A stretch of 64,000 nucleotides of DNA from Theocolax elegans (lineage: Eukaryota > Arthropoda > Insecta > Hymenoptera > Cerocephalidae), in the NCBI GenBank assembly GCA_026168455.1, contig CM047428.1, positions 37,662,121 through 37,726,120 on the forward strand, written 5' to 3'. The notes beneath the pieces were generated by a model that searched no databases, had not been told where the DNA came from, and saw only the letters and a program-made list of their open reading frames with translations. A program made the translations under genes and the position numbers. Of this stretch, positions 56,648-64,000 are shown piece after piece. Position 1 is the first letter of the stretch. Every line of letters begins with the position of its first letter.

Positions 56648-57961
56648 ATGCAGACGCGGTCGGGTGGCGACACCTCTCGGGATCCACAGGTATCTGCTTC
56701 CAGCAAACGGCGCAGATTGAGCGATATGGAAGAGCGTGATGTTGACAGCTTGAGTACAACCGAAACAGCTGCTATTCTTACGGTTTGCGAAGTACAAAGT
56801 ATTATAAGCAATGTAAGTAAGGATCGCGAGTTATTATTATCGTGGCTTTCTAGCGAAAAAAATAAAGAGAAAAAAGACTCGCTTCAATCTGCTATAAACG
56901 GTTTTTGTGATGCAATTAATTTATTGTCAACTGCGTACTCAGCTCAGCTCTCTGCGATCGAGCCGCTTAGTTGTAAAAATGCTATACAGCAGTATACAAA
57001 TACGTTACAAAAGTCGAGAGATATTTTTGTTGATACATGTAACAGGCTTGAGAATATATCACAGGTTATTCTTTCGTGTAATTCGTCGGGAACGGGTGAT
57101 ATTTTGAGGCCAAGCTATGCTAACATTGTTTCCTTTTCTAACGCAGTAGGTTCCACTCGTCATGCACCAACGGATAAGTCTTCAACGTCTAGAGTTAAGT
57201 CTTTTGCTGTTAATTCATCTAGCAGAGTGATTATCGGACCATGTGAGCACTCCAAAGAAAAATTCGTTTCGTCTAATCTAACTAAGGAAGCACTAAAAAA
57301 ATGTATAGATCCCGTCAAATTGAAGATGAGTATTAAGAAGATTTATAATTGTCCTAACAATTCAGTTGCTATTGAAGGTGATAACATCGATCCATGTACT
57401 CTTAAAAATATCCCGGCACTTGAAGAGGCTGGTCTTGAGATTAAGTCGGACGTTAGATTGAATCCTCGAGTGATTATTTATGGTATTCCAGTGGATCTGC
57501 AGGGTAATGACATATCAAAGTGTATAGCCGAGCAAAATTTCGATAATATGTCTAGTAATAATTTTAAAGTTGTTTACCTGTATCCTCCTAGGGATAATAA
57601 TAAGTTTCGTTCATGTATTGTGGAAATGCAACCCGAGTGCAGAAACGCTTTAGTCAGTCGTAAAAGAGTCAACATCGGTTGGTGTTCGTGCAGGTTGGAA
57701 GATTATATAAATGTTTTACAGTGTTATAAATGTTGCGGCTTTAATCATATCGCGAAGGATTGTAAGGAGAGACTTTGTTGCCAATTATGTTCGGGTGATC
57801 ATAATTCTAGGGATTGTAATTCGAGGCAAGCGCTTAAATGTACTAACTGTATTTCAGCAGGCTATCCAAATCATTCTCACGCGGCTAATGATAAGGCCAA
57901 TTGTCCTATATTGCGTAGAAAAATTGTACATAAAATGTCACATATTAATTATGGCTGTTAA
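56648..57961 (+). CDS. LINE ORF1 (RNA-binding, zinc knuckles)
   Basis: A 437-residue open frame that coats the LINE RNA. The N-terminus is Arg/Ser-rich (MQTRSGGDTSRDPQ), followed by a helical segment. An RRM-like region (VIIYGIPVDLQGNDISKCIA; YLYPPRDNNKFRSCIVEM) occupies about residues 275-350. From about residue 357 there are three Cys/His knuckles: CYKCCGFNHIAKDC, CQLCSGDHNSRDC and CTNCISAGYPNHSHAANDKAN. The stop overlaps ORF2's start by 11 bases. No break was seen. Confidence 0.9.
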   Translation: MQTRSGGDTSRDPQVSASSKRRRLSDMEERDVDSLSTTETAAILTVCEVQSIISNVSKDRELLLSWLSSEKNKEKKDSLQSAINGFCDAINLLSTAYSAQLSAIEPLSCKNAIQQYTNTLQKSRDIFVDTCNRLENISQVILSCNSSGTGDILRPSYANIVSFSNAVGSTRHAPTDKSSTSRVKSFAVNSSSRVIIGPCEHSKEKFVSSNLTKEALKKCIDPVKLKMSIKKIYNCPNNSVAIEGDNIDPCTLKNIPALEEAGLEIKSDVRLNPRVIIYGIPVDLQGNDISKCIAEQNFDNMSSNNFKVVYLYPPRDNNKFRSCIVEMQPECRNALVSRKRVNIGWCSCRLEDYINVLQCYKCCGFNHIAKDCKERLCCQLCSGDHNSRDCNSRQALKCTNCISAGYPNHSHAANDKANCPILRRKIVHKMSHINYGC

Positions 57962-60797
57962 TATTAACCACACGTGTAGCACGAATTCTTCAATGCGGCA
58001 AAATTTGAATATTGGTCACTGTAATGCTCAATCAGTATCAGCACACTTTTCGAGTATAAAAAACCTTGTTACAAAACACGATCTCGATATCTTAGCTGTT
58101 AATGAATCGTGGATGTCATCTTTTTCACTCAAAGCATTTATAGAAATTCCTGATTATACTCTATATCGGACGGATCGAGTAGGTAAAATTGGGGGAGGAG
58201 TGGCTCTATATGCTAGAAATAATCTAAAATCGCGTTTCTGTGGTTCATCTCCGCAGCCTACATATTATATTAAGCGTCCAGAATATTTGTTGGTTGAATT
58301 AACTCTGTGCGGCCATAATTTGTTATTTATTGTCGTCTATAGCCCTCCTAAGGCAGGTTATTGGGACACGGTTGAGGAGGCTATTCTAAATCATAACAAT
58401 AGTTGTGACAATATTATTTTACTCGGAGACCTCAATGCTAATTGGAATGTGGTCTCAACACCTCAAGTTATTCTTTCGGAATCATTTGACACATGTGGTC
58501 TGCAACGTTTGCCCTTTGGCGCTACGCATCACAGAGTGAGAGACGACTCACACACGGCCATTGATTATGTTTGTGTCAGTGATCTATCTAAAGTTAAAAT
58601 ATTCGAGCAATATAGTTACCCTGATATCTCTGATCATGATGTTTTATTCGTCAGTTTGGCGTATGAGTCGCCTTCAAGTTCGACATTCTCTTTCAGTTCA
58701 CGTGCATTTATTAAACGGGATATATCTGCTTTCAACAGAGATTTGGCTTCCATAAATTGGTCTCCACTTTATGATTCATGTAATGTTGAGTCAAAGGTTG
58801 ACGTTTACGTTAATCGTCTCATTGGCCTGTATGACACACATGCCCCTTTTCGTATGGTCACAGTTAAATCCAAACCTTGCCCTTGGATTACTCCAGAAAT
58901 AAAGTATCTGATTAAGCAACGCAACCAAGCTTGGAAAAAATATAAAAGAACGGGTCGTCGCGATAATCATGACTCTTACAAGCTGCTACGCAATCGAATT
59001 CAGACTATTATGAGAAACTCCATGCATAATTACTATAAAGAAGAGTTTAGTGAATGTACTAATAGTTCTGAAATGTGGAAGATAGTTGATAAGATGGGTG
59101 TAAAGGGTTCATGTCAGGATTCCAGGCCACTTCCTGTCACGCCTAGTCAACTTAATGAATACTTCGTGGGCGATGGGAGACCAACTATCAAGCTATTTCA
59201 GCTTTGTTATGCCCCGAATTCAACCGACAGTAGATTTTATTTTAAACATGTATAAGTCTCCGAATTAATTAATGCCATTAAATCTGCAAAGTCTAATGCA
59301 ATGGGTGTGGATGGCATCCCTCTCAAATTCATCAAAGAATGTCTACCCAATCTGATTTCTATTCTTCTGCACATTTTTGATAGCTCTTTTCAATCGGGAA
59401 TTTTCCCTGCGCAGTGGAAAAGCGCTCTTGTTCGCCCTCTCTCCAAGGTGTCGCAACCGTCGGCTGTAGAGGATTTTCGACCAATAAGTATATTGTGTGC
59501 GACCTCAAAGTTGCTCGAGTTCATCGCCTATCAGCAAATTTTAGATCACGTGAAAGACTTAACAATTCTGGACAACTTACAATCGGGTTTTCGCAAACAT
59601 TATAGTGTACATACAGCCATGATTAAAGTAGTTGATGATATTAGGAGGAATGTGAATGACGGCTTCGTTACTTTGTTGATCTGGATAGATTTCAAGCAGG
59701 CGTTTGACACCGTCAACATTGGTTTGCTTTGTGAAAAGTTAAGATATTACGGCTTCTCTGACTCAGCGATCAAGTGGATTTCCTCGTATTTGACTGGTAG
59801 GTCACAGTTTGTTGTATCGGCCAATGGAGAGTCTTCTGCTACTCTTCACAGAGTCCAAGGAGTACCCCAGGGGTCAATATTGGGACCGCTACTATTTTTG
59901 TTATTTATTAACGATTTACCATCGTGTCTAGTAGATTGCTCGTACCATTTATATGCCGATGACTTCTTAATTTACGCTCACGGGCATTTCAATGACCTGC
60001 CGGTCGTAGTACAAGGAGTCAATTCTAATTTGCAACGAATTGCGCAGTGTGCTGCCGACAATGGACTTACGATAAATTCACGAAAAACAAAGGCTATTTG
60101 GTTGGGATCCAGAAATTATATCTGCCGTCTTAGGGACTTAACTCCTCCAGATATCTTATTTGATGGTGTAAAAATTGATATCTGTCCCTCTCTTCGTATT
60201 CTAGGTGTAGTCCTCCACTCCTCACTATCTTGGAGAATGCAATGTACCGTAACCGCCAGAAAATTTCATTGTGCACTCTCACGTTTAAGAAAAGCTGGCA
60301 ACTCACTTCCGGATAGTGCTAAACTTACCTTAGTTCAGGCGTTAGTGTTTCCTTATTTGGAATACTGTCCGGGTCTTTTTATCGATCTCTCTAAGGAGTT
60401 GGGTTTAAAACTATCGAGGTGTAAAAATGCTGCACTTCGTTTTATATCTGGGCGGAAAAAATTTGAGCATATTACTCCGGTCTACAATGAATTGAGGATT
60501 CTTTCGTTCACTAAAAGAAGAGATTATCTCTGCTTGTGTTTACTGGCAAAGACGCTTGCTTCTGGTCAACCCGCATATCTTTTTGACCGATTTAAGTTTC
60601 GTGCGATCGATAGATATGGCTCTAAGAGAGGTTCCGAATTCGACTTGAACGTAGAACGCTCCAGCACTGACTATTTTGCTAACTCTTTTCTAGTTGCCTC
60701 ATCTAAAATGTGGAACTTACTGCCGGAAGAGCTACGTCGACTTTTTGATAAACCATCTTTTAAGATTACTTTATTTAAATACTTTGTTACTGCGTAA
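57951..60797 (+). CDS. LINE ORF2 (endonuclease and reverse transcriptase), one nonsense codon
   Basis: The ATG at 57951 opens a 948-codon frame interrupted once, by TAA at 59253-59255 (codon 435). The AP-like endonuclease shows NIGHCNAQSV, LAVNESWMS, VVYSPPKAGYW, LGDLNANWNV, AIDYVCVSD and SDHDVLFV (about residues 17-230). The RT runs from DGIPLKFIKE through DFRPISILCATSKLLE, WIDFKQAFDTV, GVPQGSILGPLLFLLF to the YADD box (residues about 668-671). The C-terminus ends FDKPSFKITLFKYF. No RNase H follows. The overlap with ORF1 (ATGGCTGTTAA) suggests termination-reinitiation. ORF2 would read through if the TAA were a sequencing error or a recent mutation. Confidence 0.92.
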
Positions 60798-61148
60798 AAT
60801 AAATGGTTTATTCACATATCGACATCAGTGGTGCAATATTAACTATTTTACACTATATTATATTAGGTTTTACTTATATTTTACTTTTATTTTATTCATA
60901 TATGTAGTTGTAGTTTATTATATTATTGTATGCGAACTGTGATAATCTACACATTGTACAAATACTTACTGTTAAACTGCATACTTATTTATTTATTAAC
61001 TTTATAAATTTAGAATTTTATTATCTAACGCTTAACTTTTGTTATATTGCTTATAAACTAAGCCGACGATACCAAATATATGTAATTCATGTAATATTAT
61101 GCTGCGGCTATGTAGGACCTCGAGTCCTTTGCTGCTCAATAAAGAACA
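60798..61148 (+). other. LINE 3' untranslated region
   Basis: AT-rich, no ORF of note. It ends with CTCAATAAAGAA just before the CATT repeats. Confidence 0.7.
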
Positions 61149-61168
61149 TTCATTCATTCATTCATTCT

Positions 61169-61259
61169 CTCTCTCACACACACACACAACCACAATATAC
61201 GGCTAGGGATACACGCGCGCTACTACTCTAACGCGAACCCGAAATTTCAAATTTTTCGC

Positions 61260-61293
<34 letters not shown>

Positions 61294-61540
61294 GATTCAA
61301 TCGTAATGGCATACACCCATGCCATTATAAACCTATATGCTCTTTCTCACTCTGTCTCTCTCTCACTCTCACACACGCGACTTGCAAAGCGAAATTCTTT
61401 TAAACATAAATAACCCGCTGTTTCTTACACATATACAGATAAACCTGTACATACAAGAAACACTTATTCTCTTTAAAAAAAAATAAGACAGAATTTACCG
61501 ACCCGAAATCTCCTCGACACGCAGGCGGTACAACTACCGT
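61169..61540. other. Gypsy leader next to the 5' LTR
   Basis: CT and CA microsatellites (about 61169-61190 and 61258-61291) and non-coding sequence between the LINE and the primer binding site. Confidence 0.6.
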
Positions 61541-61556
61541 CCTGTCACGGTCGCCA
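61541..61556 (-). promoter_or_regulatory. Gypsy copy 2 primer binding site (tRNA-Arg)
   Basis: The minus strand reads TGGCGACCGTGACAGG, two bases from the LTR edge. It is complementary to the CCA end of tRNA-Arg(TCG), whose 3' end is CCTGTCACGGTCG plus CCA. This is the primer of the insect 412/mdg1-type Gypsy group. Confidence 0.85.
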
Positions 61557-61558
61557 TT

Positions 61559-62600
61559 TGTAACGTGGTATTTCGTCCTAATACCAGTTACAAGTTATTT
61601 ATTTATTAATACAGGGACGACGGCCCCGAAGAACGCGTCTTTGTCGTCGCCGTGGGTTAATAAGTTAACCCGTCAGGACACGGTAGCGGAGATAGGACGA
61701 TCTCCTACGTACCGACACACGTGGCGGGAAAATCGGGAATCGGAATGATTAATTGCGGGTTAGTTTATAATCAAAATAATAACGCGACCGTTATATTAAA
61801 ATAAATAAATGAGTATTTATTCCGAAATATTACACGAAGTTGCCCGACAATGAATAACGGGGCGTTCTCCCGGTCGCGTGGTATATACACGGCAAGCAGG
61901 GGCTGCCCCCGTGCTCGCCCCGCGCAATACCTATTCGATTTCGGTAGCACCGGTGTGCTACCGAACAAACATACGTGCACACACACACAACATACTCTAA
62001 CGTATACCGACCAATGTCGGGTACTTACCGGGCTGGGTTGTCCATAGACCCTGGTGTCCGTCGGCGCCCCGACGTCTGCTGGCCGGTGGAGTCGGCCCGG
62101 TTTCCCGTCGTCCTCGACGGTAGCCTGCAGGTGCGGCCTGATGCCGCGGCGATTCGCCTACCTCGGGGAACACTCAATCCGAGGTATTTGGTCCTTCGCA
62201 CTGTACTCACACGAACTCACGATCACTCGCATACGGCTTCCCGGAGCACGGACGAACCGGCCCGGTACTTCCCGTGGCGCGCGGAACTAGACGTGACGAT
62301 GTGTCACAGGGTGCTGTCGCGGTCAAGACCGGCAGCGTACTGAGCTTTTCGGGAATTGTCGCATTCCCGAAAAGTACCTAACACACACACACAATAACAA
62401 TTGTATATACGGATGCTCGCACACATCCTCGGTCGTCGACATAAACACGCGTGTCTCATGGCCTTGAAGAGGCAACGCACGAAACAATAACAACGTGCGA
62501 GATTTTAAGATATAATATTACATACAATATAAGATACATACTACGAAATAATATAATACATTAAGTATTATTTATTTCATTGCAACGACAGCTCGTCGCA
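61559..62600 (-). repeat. Gypsy copy 2, 5' LTR
   Basis: 1042 bp with TG...CA ends, the same as 43158-44178 apart from a block near 61700-61780 and scattered changes. Divergence of this size implies an old insertion. Confidence 0.92.
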
Positions 62601-62618
62601 ATATATATATATATATAT

Positions 62619-63551
62619 GGGGTATTCCACGTGAAGTGGTCCGATCAAAATTTTAAAATGCACCAAATTTTGGGTACACTTTGCAAATGTTTTTCAGAAT
62701 ACAGAAAAAAATTTTTAGGTACTGGAGTCTATTTGCTCAAAAGTTATTCTAACCTCAAAAAGTGAATTTTTCCATATTTTTTTCAACACCAGCTGGGTTT
62801 ACCGCTATATAACTCAAAATCTATCAACTTTTACTATAGAACATTATATGTAACATTCGTTGCTAATTATATCTCGAATTTATTCTTCTGGGTTAGAATT
62901 TCTAATCTCAAGGTCAATGTTACATAAACTGCATGTCAATATTCAACTTGAAAAAAGTGCAAGTGGTCTGTAGCATTTTTATGGCCTCCAATTCTGTAAA
63001 AAGTTATGACAATTTAAAGAAACACGAAATTTTTTTAAAAATTTAAATGGGAATTACCATGTTAATTTTTGTGAATTTTTTGTCTTTCTTTAAATTGTCA
63101 TAACTTTTTACAGAATTGGAGGCCATAAAAATGCTACAGACCATTTGAAAGGTATTGCTCCAAGCTTTCTTTTAGACTTTTGGATGAAAAAATCAAAGGT
63201 GGCGCACTTGCACTTTTTTCAAGTTGAATATTGACATGTAGTTTATGTAACATTGACCTTGAGATTAGAAATTCTAACCCAGAAGAATAAATTCTAGATA
63301 TAATTAGCAACGAATGTTACATATAATGTTCTATAGTAAAAGTTGATAGATTTTGAGTTATATAGCGGTGAACCCAGCTGGTGTTGAAAAAAATATGGAA
63401 AAATTCACTTTTTGAGGTTAGAATAACTTTTGAGCAAATAGACTCCAGTACCTAAAAATTTTTTTCTGTATTCTGAAAAACATTTGCAAAGTGTACCCAA
63501 AATTTGGTGCATTTTAAAATTTTGATCGGACCACTTCACGTGGAATACCCC
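62619..63551. mobile_element. Fold-back element at the Gypsy/Copia junction
   Basis: Ends GGGGTATTCCACGTGAAGTG and its reverse complement. The two arms meet near 63060 and pair almost completely. The right arm keeps about 60 bases (63147-63208) that the left arm lacks. Both ends sit in AT dinucleotide runs, directly beside the Gypsy target duplication. No ORF belongs to it. Confidence 0.88.
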
Positions 63552-63722
63552 ATATATATATTAGTATTTGTTGATGATCTTTTAATCTGTTGCAAAGACA
63601 AACATAAACTAAGTCAAGTCAAAACTAGTCTATTAAAAAGATTTGCAATGAAAGATTTAGGAAAAATTAAAAGTTATATTGGTATTGATATAGATTATAG
63701 TGAAAATAGAGATAAAATGACC
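63552..63722 (+). pseudogene. Copia reverse transcriptase, 3' part
   Basis: Reads ILVFVDDLLICCKDKHKLSQ, with the Copia VDD catalytic box, then LLKRFAMKDLGKIKSYIGID. It continues the RT that stops at PIY at 43157, after 20.4 kb of insertions. It is cut at MTL by a TTAA element. Confidence 0.93.
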
Positions 63723-64000
63723 TTAAGGGGTCAAGCCTGGGTTAACTGCTCAAAAAATCGATTTTTTTTTATTAACTTTTTTTAAAGTATTTCTTACATA
63801 AAACATTATCCCAAAATTTGAAAAAAAACAAAAAATTTTTTCGCAAGTTATAATTGAAATAAAGAAAGCATCAATAGACATTATTTCTCTAAAATTATTT
63901 TTGCAAAAAAAGACATTTTATTTTAATTTAACTAAAATAATATTTGCGAGGTTTTCGACGTTTACATACAAGTATATTAAACGAAGCAACTATCAAGCGT
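63723..64000. mobile_element. TTAA-targeted element, left end (runs off the window)
   Basis: TTAA followed by GGGGTCAAGCCTGGGTTAAC interrupts Copia RT coding sequence. The remaining 270 bp are AT-rich and non-coding. Only one end is visible, so class and size are unknown; the TTAA site suggests a piggyBac-type element. Confidence 0.55.

Larger units (their letters stand above)
56406..61168 (+). mobile_element. Jockey/CR1-group LINE with (CATT)n tail
   Basis: Two overlapping ORFs, a 3' UTR ending AATAAAGAA, and a tail of CATT repeats (about 61149-61168) running into the CT/CA-rich flank. ORF2 has endonuclease and RT but no RNase H after it, which fits the Jockey/CR1/L2 group. The 5' boundary is placed at the end of the CT microsatellite and the target duplication is hidden in low-complexity sequence. 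Only one nonsense codon was seen, so insertion is likely recent relative to its host Gypsy. Confidence 0.85.
43158..62600 (-). mobile_element. Gypsy copy 2, complete with two LTRs and nested insertions
   Basis: The element runs on the minus strand: 5' LTR 62600-61559, primer site, leader (split by a LINE and a Crypton-like element), gag, protease, RT, RNase H, integrase, an extra 3' ORF, polypurine tract, 3' LTR 44178-43158. ATAT flanks both ends (43154-43157 and 62601-62604), inside the Copia codons for PIY/ILV. No envelope-type gene with signal and transmembrane segments was seen. Nonsense codons, frameshifts and internal duplications show this copy is inactive. Insect Ty3/Gypsy lineage by gene order and PBS. 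Confidence 0.9.

Overview
The window looks like accessory, heterochromatin-like DNA from an insect genome, possibly hymenopteran. It is AT-rich, has spliceosomal introns, and carries insect-type transposable elements: Gypsy, Copia, a Jockey/CR1-group LINE, piggyBac, Crypton, Helitron and CACTA/EnSpm. No intact host gene was recognised. The one host-like locus is a broken, intron-containing copy of La-related protein 1 (LARP1) at 1.7-5.1 kb, with a 2.0-kb LTR-type insertion in one of its introns. The species assignment is inference only.

Layout, 0-24 kb. The LARP1 pseudogene and its LTR insertion come first. A nested set of fold-back elements follows (6.73-9.21 kb: one outer hairpin holding two more at its centre), then a 343-bp tandem repeat (9.4-10.7 kb). 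A 2.5-kb LTR-type element (11.75-14.25 kb) carries a duplicated three-hairpin module. Next is a 6.28-kb DNA transposon (16.55-22.83 kb) with perfectly paired 171-bp terminal inverted repeats. It encodes a degenerate Tnp2-type (CACTA/EnSpm) transposase on the minus strand and, on the plus strand, a five-exon gene for a BEN-domain protein that is still open. Two tRNA-Asp-like sequences lie on either side of it, and another LTR-like piece follows at 23 kb.

Layout, 24-36 kb. This part is dominated by elements flanked by TTAA (24.35, 25.78 and 26.79-31.65 kb; one more starts at 63.72 kb). One of these spans a 428-bp direct duplication, an LTR copy and a 264-bp satellite whose every unit carries a 12-bp hairpin. 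A decayed piggyBac transposase (34.7-35.3 kb) is a plausible relative, since piggyBac uses TTAA targets. A Helitron-type helicase fragment follows.

Layout, 36-64 kb. This is a nest of insertions whose order can be read from interrupted codons and target duplications. An old Gypsy (36.2-38.2 kb, minus) carries a tRNA-derived SINE and is itself split by a Copia element (from 38.195 kb, plus). The Copia is split by a 268-bp CACTG-ended MITE, a solo LTR, a complete 19.4-kb second Gypsy (43.158-62.600 kb, minus, two LTRs, tRNA-Arg primer site), a fold-back element and a TTAA element that runs off the end. The second Gypsy in turn contains a Crypton-like tyrosine recombinase, a nearly intact LINE (one nonsense codon), and two internal direct duplications of about 0.5 and 0.86 kb, at least one of which looks like an assembly artefact.

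No gene network can be described. The clearest functional unit is the Tnp2 + BEN transposon: by analogy with the two-protein logic of plant En/Spm, the BEN protein could be a terminus-binding accessory or regulator. That role is inference.
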